From Methylaequor sp002691245 (GTDB lineage Bacteria; Pseudomonadota; Alphaproteobacteria; Methylaequorales; Methylaequoraceae), in contig NZHH01000013.1 in the NCBI GenBank assembly GCA_002691245.1, positions 1-10,752 on the forward strand: a stretch of 10,752 nucleotides of DNA. Direction: 5' to 3'. The position numbers and the translations under genes were made by a program. Numbering within the stretch: position 1 is the stretch's first letter; every line of letters starts with the position of its first letter. Positions 1-7,100 of this stretch are shown here, in pieces. The notes beneath the pieces are model-generated. The model had not been told where the DNA came from. It ran no database searches and saw only the letters and a list, made by a program, of their open reading frames with translations.

Positions 1-241
1 TCTTTTTATTATTTGGGCAACCGTAGCCTTTAATGGTGAGGCCACTAACTTAGAGTATCAAGGTGGTTTGTTTAAAACACACGAAAAGTGTATTGAGTAT
101 TTAACGAAAGAAGAAAGTTACGTTTTAGAAACTCTCAATAAACATATCAACAATAAATATCCAAATGGAAAATTACTCATGTTGGCGTGTGACGCTAAAT
201 CTAATTTTGAAAAATATAAAGGATTAGATGAAACAATATGA
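1..241 (+). CDS. Two-cysteine small protein, 3' end only (copy 1 of a local family)
   Basis: An open frame enters from the left edge (first full codon at base 2) and ends at TGA 239-241, leaving the last 79 residues. The visible part starts with a hydrophobic stretch (LFIIWATVAF), either the end of a signal peptide or a beta strand, then an Asn/Glu-rich turn, a helix-like stretch and two cysteines 32 residues apart (visible residues 30 and 63). The pattern 'F-K-T-x3-C ... NGK-x5-C' recurs in the genes at 1042-1320 and 2258-2671, which suggests one family. The paired cysteines hint at a disulfide in an exported domain, but this copy's N-terminus lies outside the window. I do not recognise the family and assign no function. 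That it is a real gene rests on the similarity to the other two copies. Confidence 0.65.
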   Translation, partial: LFIIWATVAFNGEATNLEYQGGLFKTHEKCIEYLTKEESYVLETLNKHINNKYPNGKLLMLACDAKSNFEKYKGLDETI

Positions 242-439
242 ATACGGATGCAGTATCGTTGTCAGAGGTATTCCCTTGAGGAGAAATTGAGATAGAAAGA
301 GTAACTCATACTCACAAAGATAAGTTTTCATGCAATGTGTGAGATCAAAATGGAATTTTTAAAATAATTTTTTAAAACACAATAATACTGCACTCCCATT
401 CGTTCAGTGAATTAGGTAACGATAAACAGGGAGCAAATT

Positions 440-727
440 ATGAGCATTACGCTTGAAAGTAATTTTTCACATCATGCGATAAAGCGATCACAGCAAAGAG
501 GAATAAGACCTTGGGTTATAAATTTTATTTTGGAATACGCAGACAAATATAAGCACGCAAACGAAAGTTGCATCTCACAATTTATTTCTAAACGTAAGGT
601 CAAAAAACTCATTCAGGAAAATGTTTTGTCGCCCGCGAGGGCAGCACTAGTAGACGGAGTGGTTGTGATTGCTAAGGATGAAACCATAGTAACTGTCTTT
701 CATAAGAAAATGCGCTTTCGTAAATAA
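440..727 (+). CDS. DUF4258-like small protein
   Basis: This encodes 95 residues. The start ATG follows GGGAG (430-434) at normal spacing. The N-terminus has 'SHHAIKRSQQRGI' (about residues 10-22), the His/Arg plus QRGI signature of DUF4258-type domains. The C-terminus has the matching strand pair, VVVIAKD followed by TIVTVFHKK (about 74-90), where the family usually has a valine-rich strand and then 'ivTVy'. About 95 residues is normal for a stand-alone DUF4258 protein. Some members are regarded as toxin-like or nucleic-acid-associated, but the biochemical role is not settled. It is probably cytoplasmic, with no signal peptide or membrane segment. It is the first gene of a close run; the next begins 22 bases after its stop. 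No obvious antitoxin partner is adjacent, so a toxin role is only a possibility. Confidence 0.65.
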   Translation: MSITLESNFSHHAIKRSQQRGIRPWVINFILEYADKYKHANESCISQFISKRKVKKLIQENVLSPARAALVDGVVVIAKDETIVTVFHKKMRFRK

Positions 728-749
728 TTCAAGAAAAGGAGAGAGAATA

Positions 750-1049
750 ATGGAAGTAAAAATCCCAATAAAAAAGCCCTCGGTAGTCGATACTTTGCCT
801 AACAGTCTAAGTGCAGCCGAGGAGCAGCTTAATATGCTTTTGAAGGATAAATTCTTTGGTTTTTCTAATTTTATAGATCTGGTTTTTTGGTGGTGTGTTG
901 ACATTTTACACGTATGGGGAGATATAACTGGTCTTGGCTATAATCTTATAAACATCTTAATTTTTATCCTGCTGCAACCCGCTCTGATTTTAATATTTTT
1001 CACATTATGGATCGTTGAACGTACACGAAGAGGGGGTTCTCATGGTTAG
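750..1049 (+). CDS. Small membrane protein with two hydrophobic segments
   Basis: This encodes 99 residues from an ATG preceded by AAAGGAGAGAG, a strong ribosome binding site. About 35 polar residues come first. A hydrophobic, Trp-rich segment follows (about 39-57), then a Gly/Asp turn, then a long hydrophobic helix (about 62-90) containing 'YNLINILIF' and an internal Pro. The C-terminus is basic (ERTRRGG), so by the positive-inside rule it is probably cytoplasmic. The layout resembles many small inner-membrane proteins of accessory regions. I do not recognise a named family. Its last 8 bases overlap the next gene (ATG 1042), which suggests translational coupling and a shared mRNA with the two-cysteine protein. 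Confidence 0.6.
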   Translation: MEVKIPIKKPSVVDTLPNSLSAAEEQLNMLLKDKFFGFSNFIDLVFWWCVDILHVWGDITGLGYNLINILIFILLQPALILIFFTLWIVERTRRGGSHG

Positions 1050-1320
1050 TACCACAACATGGATTGTTTTCGCGCAACTCGTTATCTTCAACCCTCAGGG
1101 CAATGAGAATGAAAATGAGCTCACTGAATTAAGACAAAGAGAATTTTCAACACAAAGTCAATGCTACCAGTTCTTGCACGACAACTATGTGTTTCTAGAT
1201 ACAGCTCTGAAGAGACATGCAGAAAGACGAAATGGGCGCGTAATAATCTTGGGATGTGGAGATCGAGCAGAACTAAGCAAGATCTCGTCAGACTATGACC
1301 GTCATTACGGACGAGGATAA
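1042..1320 (+). CDS. Two-cysteine small protein (copy 2 of a local family)
   Basis: This encodes 92 residues. I chose ATG 1042 over a TTG at 1015 because GAGGGGG (1029-1035) sits 6 bases upstream of it and the overlap with the preceding gene becomes only 8 bases. A hydrophobic strand (WIVFAQLVIF, residues 7-16) is followed by an Asn/Glu-rich turn, 'EFSTQSQC' ending at Cys41, a helical stretch, and 'NGRVIILGC' ending at Cys72, so 30 residues lie between the cysteines. This is the layout of the partial gene at 1-241 and the lipoprotein at 2258-2671. Unlike the lipoprotein, this copy starts almost at the domain, with no clear signal peptide, so its location is uncertain. The Arg/Asp-rich tail (SSDYDRHYGRG) is not shared. 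Function is unknown. It is coupled to the membrane protein gene before it. Confidence 0.65.
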   Translation: MVSTTTWIVFAQLVIFNPQGNENENELTELRQREFSTQSQCYQFLHDNYVFLDTALKRHAERRNGRVIILGCGDRAELSKISSDYDRHYGRG

Positions 1321-1346
1321 ATTATTTCAAAAAAAAGGAGAATAAA

Positions 1347-1559
1347 ATGCCATTTGATGAACACAATTATGAATATTTAAGGGAGAATAGGGTTGCTCAA
1401 AACAGAGAACTAGTTGCTGATAGCAGCCTTAAAATTATTCAAAACAAACAAACGAAAAAACTATTTGATAAACCTATTGTGTATTTTTTAATAGGTGCGA
1501 CGCTTTTCTTCTTATTTATTCAGATGGGAATAATTACCCCAATGACTTTGCATCCATGA
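1347..1559 (+). CDS. Small single-pass membrane protein
   Basis: This encodes 70 residues, with AAAAAAAGGAG directly upstream at good spacing. The first 40 residues are charged and probably helical. A single hydrophobic segment (about 43-63, PIVYFLIGATLFFLFIQMG) follows, and the protein ends a few residues later. The basic KQTKK just before the segment predicts a cytoplasmic N-terminus. I recognise no family. Its stop codon overlaps the start of the next gene (ATGA at 1556-1559), so the two products are probably made together and may be partners. It is short and would be easy to dismiss, but the ribosome binding site and the coupled overlap support it. Confidence 0.5.
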   Translation: MPFDEHNYEYLRENRVAQNRELVADSSLKIIQNKQTKKLFDKPIVYFLIGATLFFLFIQMGIITPMTLHP

Positions 1560-1741
1560 AATGGAGACAGTTATTATTTGCTACCCTATCGATATACATC
1601 CTCGGAGTTGATGAGTGGATATTATATTATGTAGCATATGCGGACTATTGCTATGATATTGAAAAATTTTACAATACTTCGGTAGACCCAGGGTCACTTC
1701 TTTCTTGTTTTTCTAAAGCAGCAACACCTATAGGAAAATAA
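1556..1741 (+). CDS. Small protein with N-terminal hydrophobic segment and a Cys pair
   Basis: This encodes 61 residues and starts in a 4-base ATGA overlap with the preceding gene, the typical sign of translational coupling. A hydrophobic, Tyr-rich N-terminal segment (about 5-29) could be a signal anchor or an uncleaved signal peptide. A short polar tail follows, with cysteines at 32 and 51. That spacing differs from the two-cysteine family elsewhere in this cluster, and the sequences do not align, so I do not place it there. I recognise no family. It could be the exported partner of the small membrane protein encoded just before it. Confidence is moderate because of its length and lack of known relatives. 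Confidence 0.4.
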   Translation: MKWRQLLFATLSIYILGVDEWILYYVAYADYCYDIEKFYNTSVDPGSLLSCFSKAATPIGK

Positions 1742-1779
1742 AGAAAGCCAAAATTAACCAAAATAATAAAGGAAAAACT

Positions 1780-2175
1780 ATGTTTAATTTTTTTAAAAAA
1801 AATAACAGTAAAGAAGTAGTCGAAGACCAAGATCTTGAGGATAGCTACCTACCCGAAGGTTATGATGACGAAAAAGTAAAAGTCTTTTATGAGGGGGAGG
1901 TTCTTTCACCAGAATATACTGCCACCACGTTAGTATTTAATGAAGGCGGAGATATTAGGCAAAATTTCAACGACCAAGGTTACCCTTATCATAATTTGTT
2001 TCCTGACGGGAAAGGTAGAATAATGTACAGATTTGAGGATGAAATTCTTGAAGAATATGAAGGGGAGTTTCAAGCAGGACAATACCATGGAAAAGGTAGA
2101 CTTATAGATAGGCACGGCGAAATTCTGGAAGGTAATTTTGTGGCTAACAAGTTTATTGGCAAGGAGCAAAAATAA
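1780..2175 (+). CDS. MORN-repeat protein
   Basis: This encodes 131 residues, with AAAGGA ending 6 bases before the ATG. The C-terminal half carries MORN repeats: DGKGR (76-80) closes a first, degenerate unit; YEGEFQAGQYHGKGR (93-107) is a near-consensus unit; and LEGNFVANKFIG (116-127) is a third, partial one. The N-terminal 30 residues are charged and begin with FNFFKKNN, which could bind membrane peripherally. MORN repeats form beta-hairpin rods that often bind membranes or proteins, and short bacterial MORN proteins occur widely in accessory regions with unknown roles. No catalytic domain is attached. The gene lies 38 bases after the preceding stop, in the same direction, so it may be in the same transcript. 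The repeat assignment is firm; the function is unknown. Confidence 0.7.
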   Translation: MFNFFKKNNSKEVVEDQDLEDSYLPEGYDDEKVKVFYEGEVLSPEYTATTLVFNEGGDIRQNFNDQGYPYHNLFPDGKGRIMYRFEDEILEEYEGEFQAGQYHGKGRLIDRHGEILEGNFVANKFIGKEQK

Positions 2176-2217
2176 AAAAGAGTTTAAATTTTACAGCTAG
2201 TGCAATATTTGGCTGGA

Positions 2218-2254
2218 GATAATCGTTATATCTTTAAATGATATAAGGGTTATC
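2218..2254 (+). promoter_or_regulatory. Imperfect hairpin covering the ribosome binding site of the lipoprotein gene
   Basis: Bases 2218-2232 can pair with 2240-2254 around a 7-base loop. Seven uninterrupted pairs (TTATATC with GATATAA) lie next to the loop, followed by one G/G mismatch and seven more pairs including one G-T wobble. The 3' arm contains AAGGG (2245-2249), the best Shine-Dalgarno candidate for the ATG at 2258. If it forms in RNA it would block ribosome access. As DNA it could also be a dyad operator. There is no U-run after it, so it is not an intrinsic terminator. Confidence 0.4.
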
Positions 2255-2257
2255 CAA

Positions 2258-2671
2258 ATGAAAAGAAAAATTATTTTAAGCCTATTAATCTTAACTGGAA
2301 TGATAAATTTGATTGGTTGTGTGACTACCGATCTGAAACCTAATGGGTTCACTGAGATGAAAGAAAGAGATATTCAGAGCTTGGGAAAAGAGCGAAAAGA
2401 AAAATCAAAGAATATATCTATTCAGTACTTTATTGTTGCAAAACTGAAATCAGTAAATGAACAACCCCAAGAATATCTTGAATTTAAAAGTAAGAGATTC
2501 TCTGACAGAAATGAATGTATGAATTGGGTGAATGAGAATAATAATTTAATAACTCGTAGCCTGCAGGTGCATGTAACAAATCGTAAAAAGGGTTATTTTG
2601 TCGATAACATTAAGTGTCTAAAGACAAGCATGTTCTCTCAAGTGCGTGCGAGTGAAGCTATTAGCGTGTAA
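2258..2671 (+). CDS. Lipoprotein with two-cysteine domain (copy 3 of a local family)
   Basis: This encodes 137 residues. The signal peptide is of type II: MKRK, a hydrophobic core, and lipobox L-I-G-C with Cys21 as the predicted lipidated residue. Val at +2 rather than Asp fits export to the outer membrane under the E. coli Lol rule. After a charged linker rich in Lys and Glu (about 25-52) comes the domain shared with the genes at 1-241 and 1042-1320: a hydrophobic strand (YFIVAKLK, 57-64), a turn, 'RFSDRNEC' ending at Cys87, a helix, and Cys120, with 32 residues between the cysteines. In the periplasm these cysteines could form a disulfide. Function is unknown. AAGGG at 2245-2249 serves as ribosome binding site and lies in a hairpin. 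The gene stands 82 bases from its upstream neighbour. Confidence 0.7.
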   Translation: MKRKIILSLLILTGMINLIGCVTTDLKPNGFTEMKERDIQSLGKERKEKSKNISIQYFIVAKLKSVNEQPQEYLEFKSKRFSDRNECMNWVNENNNLITRSLQVHVTNRKKGYFVDNIKCLKTSMFSQVRASEAISV

Positions 2672-2730
2672 TAGTTTCGTATTAAACATTCTAACGGATT
2701 TCATATTTTAGTGCTATGAGAACTATCTTG

Positions 2731-3360
2731 TTAGTCTTTATCTTCATTTTTCTTTAGATGATCTGGCCTAATAGGAAAACCTTGGTTTGCTATTCCATGA
2801 ATCGTTATCCCGATGCCTAAACACGCTACAAGAACCGCAAAGGCGGGATTTATATCGATGCTCACACCAAAAAACGTAATAAATATTACAATTAAAATTC
2901 CAGTATAAATTTTAAAGCGAGATATTTTATCTTTGGCAAGTTCCTCCCGATAAAGAGTGTCTGATTCATTCTGCAAACCCTTATCTATCTCTTTTTGAAG
3001 TTTTCCTTTTCTTGCTTTTTTCCAAGATTGCAAAGACCTTCCTCGGAAATTTGCACCAACTCTCTCAGGCAAAACCTTGGCTGCATCTCCTGTTACAATT
3101 TTTATTGAAGTTGGTTTCGCTACTAAATGGGGAAGCTTACTATCTTGCTTTTCTACAAGTGTTAAATCGGTCCGAAACCTAGTCCCCCATGGATGGTTAT
3201 TTGGAAGGTGTTTGGGGAAAACTATGTGCCAATTTTGGTCAAAAACTTCCAGAGCTCGTACACGCATCTCAAATGAATTTTTCCCTCCCTTTTTTTTATA
3301 GGTCTCGACAAGCACCTGCTTATGAATTTCTTTCTTTTTTGGTGAGCGTGTCTCGTTCAT
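2731..3360 (-). CDS. Membrane-anchored protein of unknown function
   Basis: This encodes 209 residues from ATG at 3360; a GTG at 3369 would add three, and neither has a good Shine-Dalgarno. Residues 1-145 are soluble and strongly basic, with a strand-rich part (about 30-100, including 'HIVFPKHLPNNHPWG') and then a Lys/Arg-rich helix (about 105-135). Two hydrophobic segments follow, about 150-167 and 173-190, with a short loop between them, then a charged tail. This predicts a helical hairpin in the inner membrane with the bulk of the protein cytoplasmic. I recognise no family. It is the only minus-strand gene: it converges on the small-gene cluster and diverges from 3547-3930, so it marks a transcriptional break before the defence operon. 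Plus-strand open frames across it look like shadows. Confidence 0.6.
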   Translation of the reverse strand: MNETRSPKKKEIHKQVLVETYKKKGGKNSFEMRVRALEVFDQNWHIVFPKHLPNNHPWGTRFRTDLTLVEKQDSKLPHLVAKPTSIKIVTGDAAKVLPERVGANFRGRSLQSWKKARKGKLQKEIDKGLQNESDTLYREELAKDKISRFKIYTGILIVIFITFFGVSIDINPAFAVLVACLGIGITIHGIANQGFPIRPDHLKKNEDKD

Positions 3361-3401
3361 TTGTTTCACTAATGTAAGTTCTAATCAATTTTTTTTATTG
3401 C

Positions 3402-3430
3402 ATATTAGCATTTATGAAAAACTTTTTTAA
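3402..3430 (-). promoter_or_regulatory. Candidate promoter for the minus-strand membrane protein
   Basis: On the minus strand, TTAAAA (3425-3430) and TAATAT (3402-3407) are separated by 17 bases, and TG plus one base precedes the -10 (extended -10 form). Each hexamer matches the sigma70 consensus at four of six bases. It sits about 40 bases upstream of the start at 3360. The region is AT-rich, so chance matches are likely. Confidence 0.25.
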
Positions 3431-3546
3431 CTGTTAGATGTACATATGATTGGGTGCAAAAAATGCTTATGATATCAGAAAGATGGTATGGTTATATTGT
3501 GGGATGACTAGCCAGAGATTAGAGATTATTGAAATGGGGATAAATG

Positions 3547-3930
3547 ATGGTGAATGAAAATACTATTACTTTTGATGATGAAGAAATAATCATCAGGCTA
3601 AAGCCAAAAATATTAAATGGATATGGTTGGACAGGAGACCTTTCGATTAACTTTGAGGTTTTTGAAGGAAATCCATTGAATAACGAACAGTATTTAGCAT
3701 TATTTAAATTGGCAAAAATGATGGCTTCACTCCCACTATTTATGGAAGAAGATAGTCAACTTATGGAGAGGGTAGGAGTTCTATATGACCGGATAGAGAC
3801 TAAAGACGAAATCTCTGGAACTATTACAGGATCAAGGCCCCCTGTGAAGGCGAGTGGGAAGGAAAAAAAAGTAAGACCTCTTAAAGGGAGAGGGAAAATC
3901 ATAAATATTAAAGATTTTATGAGTAAATAG
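3547..3930 (+). CDS. Small orphan protein upstream of the defence operon
   Basis: This encodes 127 residues. Two ATGs are adjacent (3544 and 3547); GGGGA at 3536-3540 is better spaced for the second. Residues 1-40 look strand-rich and acidic, with 'GYGWTGDLSINFEVFEG' (about 25-41). A helical middle follows (about 44-75), containing 'LNNEQYLALFKLAKMMASL'. The last 35 residues are basic and Gly/Lys-rich and probably flexible, which could bind nucleic acid. There is no signal peptide, membrane segment or cysteine. The overall look recalls small proteins of phages and other mobile elements, but I recognise no family. It has the same direction as the operon that starts 233 bases later, though the gap and the promoter-like sequence before that operon suggest separate transcription. 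It could be a regulator or a bystander. Confidence 0.55.
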   Translation: MVNENTITFDDEEIIIRLKPKILNGYGWTGDLSINFEVFEGNPLNNEQYLALFKLAKMMASLPLFMEEDSQLMERVGVLYDRIETKDEISGTITGSRPPVKASGKEKKVRPLKGRGKIINIKDFMSK

Positions 3931-4163
3931 CACTTCTAAAAATAAGTCCTATTGCTCAAATTTTTAATAAGTTTAAAACGAGAATGCCAACCAATTAGGA
4001 TCAAAAAGCTATTATCCAGCTAACAATAACATTTCGTCAAACGGGACTTAATTATTATTGGGAAGGGGTTGAGCAAAGAGCCTTGAGGTAATCAGTGGAA
4101 ATAAGCTATTGAAACAAATTAATTTTCCATGAAATAATATATCAAACTTCGTGGAATTTAATA
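3931..4163 (+). other. 233-base non-coding region before the defence operon
   Basis: I found no convincing open frame here. It contains two short inverted-repeat pairs: TAAGTCC (3943-3949) with GGACTTA (4044-4050), and TTGCTCAA (3952-3959) with TTGAGCAA (4069-4076). In RNA these would cross rather than nest, as in a pseudoknot. It also holds the candidate promoter at 4109-4138. It could hold a regulatory site or a small RNA, or simply be spacer. Confidence 0.4.
4109..4138 (+). promoter_or_regulatory. Candidate sigma70 promoter of the DrmE-like/NERD-helicase/DrmA operon
   Basis: TTGAAA (4109-4114) and AATAAT (4133-4138) each match the sigma70 consensus at five of six bases, with an 18-base spacer. 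Transcription would start near 4145, giving a short leader of about 20 bases before the ATG at 4164. The gene's ribosome binding site is weak (GTGGA, 4151-4155), which fits low basal expression of a defence operon. Confidence 0.45.
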
Positions 4164-7100
4164 ATGCAAATGACATTAAATCAAATGCAGAGGATCGATG
4201 ACCTAGTTGCAAAATGTTCAAGAGATTTGGAACTAGCTGTTCCTTCTTTACAGCTATTAACTGAAGTGAGTGAAAATCTCGTAAATGCGTTTGAAAGAAG
4301 ATTATTCGACCCAGGGTTATTGGATTACCTAATTCAAATTGGAACGGGTTTTAGGCGTGGAGACCAAAATACTAGGAAAAGCTGCGGTATTTTTCTACTC
4401 GCTTTCAATGACTTGCTTTTAGGGGCAGTCGATAGAAATAGAAATCAAGTGTCGATAGACATAAGATATCTAATTTTTGAAACTCTAAAAAAATGTTTTG
4501 AAAATGATGATTTTTTAGAAATGCAGTCAAATCTTGTATGGCCAGACGAACTTGAAAAAATAAATCAACAGCTTGAGTCCCTCAACTCAGTCTCATTTAA
4601 TCAAGTTAAGGACTTTTACAAAACCTATAGTAGAGAAATCACAAAATTTCGAATAGCAGGTAGGTTTAACGACAAGCAATTACTTCAGAAAATAATAAAT
4701 CTTTCCAGAACAGACAATTCACTTCACTTCAAAAAAGCAAACAAAGTTCTTGCTTACCTAGTTGAAGAGCATGACATAGTTCCGGATTACCTAGGTATAT
4801 TTGGCTTAGCAGATGACTTGCAGGTATTGCATGACTTTAAACTGGAGTTAGAAGAAAAAAATCAGTCAACAAAGTTGTTAAGCCATTTTCTTGAACTTAA
4901 CGATAATCCTCTTTCTTTATTTTTTGAGAGACAAGAGAAAGATACCGATTTTAAAGCCCTTACAGCAAACACACCTCAAATGAACTTTATTTTAGGTGAG
5001 TTAATGTATCTGTATGAAAATAATCACAAGCGGGTCTTAGCATTATTGCCTGACCAAGGCCTTTGGGGATTGCTGCTTATACTAAATTTCGTGACTGTAA
5101 AAGCCAAACAACTTCCAGGGTTGAAGGAAATGCCGAGCGCTGGAGAAAAAATTTACTTTAATCTTCCAAGGAACTCAATTGAGGTTGAGTTTTTAGGCGA
5201 ATGTCCAGAAAATGAAAATAAGGTCTGGGTTCAAGGGGTAGGGTCACATAAAGATATAAAGCTTCTTTTACCTCGTTCTTCGGTTGATTTGGCAACCAAA
5301 AAGCCACGAAAAAAAGTTGATAAAAAAGCAAATCAAGCTCGTCTGATTTCTCAATGGCAAACTTCATCTCATACTTTCATTCCATCGCATCTAAGTTTTT
5401 CAGCTTTGGATAGATCCATTTATTACCTGACAAGAAAAAATAAGTTTGAGGAAAGTAGGAAACATCTAAAACCATTTGGTGCAGATCTATCTGAGTTCAT
5501 TAATTTTAGATATAGGGGCGAAGATAACCATAAAGATGATCCGGTTACTAGCAGGTTACCAAAAGTTGACGTTTACTCATCAGCTGATCAGCTGAGAGAA
5601 CAATTGGAAGAAAAAGATAAGAACTGTATTGTTGTTAGTGATGATCCTCATTTGGCTAATAACTTTTTATCTGACCTTTCAGATGGACTAGGGGATCAAA
5701 ATATCCAGATGTTTTTTCTCTCGTCAATAGAAGAAAGAGCTTTGAACAATAATGCATCTGGACGTGATTTCGCGGAAGTATATTTTCCCTCACAAATAAG
5801 AGATCTACCCAATATTGAACATAAGATTAATTATGATGATCCAATATCTTCTCTCGAGAAAAAAGTTTTTATGGTATCTAAACCAATTGAAAAACATTAC
5901 ATCGAGATAAATTCTCCATTTTTCGAAAAATTTAATCAAATTTTAATGGAATTATTTAAAGTCAGGCGAGAAGATGAAAATTACGTTCCTCAAGGATTAT
6001 TGTGGAAACTTCATCGCTACAAGTCGTATTTTTTTAAAAAGTGGTATCCCCTTTCTTCAGCAGATACTGAGAAAGGGCTTTCTCTAATCACCGAAACGAT
6101 ATCAGAACTCGACATTTTACAGGATGATAGTGTTCATTTTAAGAACCTACTTCAACTGATTGCAGAAATGAAGGCTTCAATTTTTGATTTTCATGAGGAA
6201 CGTAAGGTAATTTCTTTTTTGAGAGATAATCTTGAGACAAATTTTGTTATTCTCGAGGAAAATATGAGCAGAAAAATTGAGGCTTCTAAGTTTTTAGAAA
6301 GAAAGACGATTTTTAATGCTGAGGTTCGGACGTTTTCTGAGATTAAAGGTACTTTTTTTGAAAATAAAGAGCTTATTATACCTTATCAAATGGACCCTAA
6401 AACTCTGAGATATCTGAGCCATAAAAATACTGCTAAAAAGATAAATTTATTTCTTTTCGATAGTGAAAAAAAAGATTTCCAAACAAATGGCTCGAGAGTA
6501 AAATCCTTTGAAAACACACTAATAAATAAAACGGCCAAAGTATTTAAAAATTCTGCATTGAAGTCAATATTTGATAAAATGCAAGTTGTACAAGAAGACA
6601 AAGTTTCTGCGCCGGCCAAAGTGTATAGTGATTATGAAAATGAGTTTATCTCAAGTTTTATTCCTAAAGCTAAATCATCAAATCAGCTTGAGCTGGTAGA
6701 TGCAATTCCTTTCTTATTAGATGAAAACTCTAAAATTCTATTTTTAACACCTCGCTCCAGTGTGGTGCTAATGCAAGAAGAAGGTGAGGAGATACAATTC
6801 TCGTTACGAAGCACAGGTGACATAGTCGAGGGTGACTTTATATGCCTACCGGCAAATAGCAAGTCAGATATGTTTGAGCAATTGGCACGTAAATTTGCTC
6901 CTGATTATGATCAGATAAAAAACCAAGCTACTTCTTGGAAAAGAGAATTGAATAGAATGTTAAATGAGGAATTTAATGATGATATGGTGCATTTTTCAAA
7001 ATTTCTGCAGGAACATGAAATAAAGAGAACAATTCCGACGATCAGAAATTGGTTAATCGGAGATATAACAATTGCGCCTCAAAATCCAATGCAAACGCTG

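Noticed and set aside
242..439. Possible tiny open frame (248-295) and weak dyad CTCACA/TGTGAG
   Set aside because: The frame is 15 codons with no ribosome binding site, and the 6-base dyad has a 21-base loop, so neither stands out from chance.
1015..1041. TTG start at 1015 for the second two-cysteine gene
   Set aside because: ATG 1042 has a strong purine-rich ribosome binding site and leaves only an 8-base overlap, while TTG would enlarge the overlap and add residues not shared with relatives.
2672..2730. Terminator between the convergent genes
   Set aside because: I looked for a GC-rich stem with a T-run and found none.
3077..3377. Plus-strand open frames of 62-74 residues
   Set aside because: They lie opposite the 209-residue minus-strand gene, lack ribosome binding sites and have shadow-like composition.
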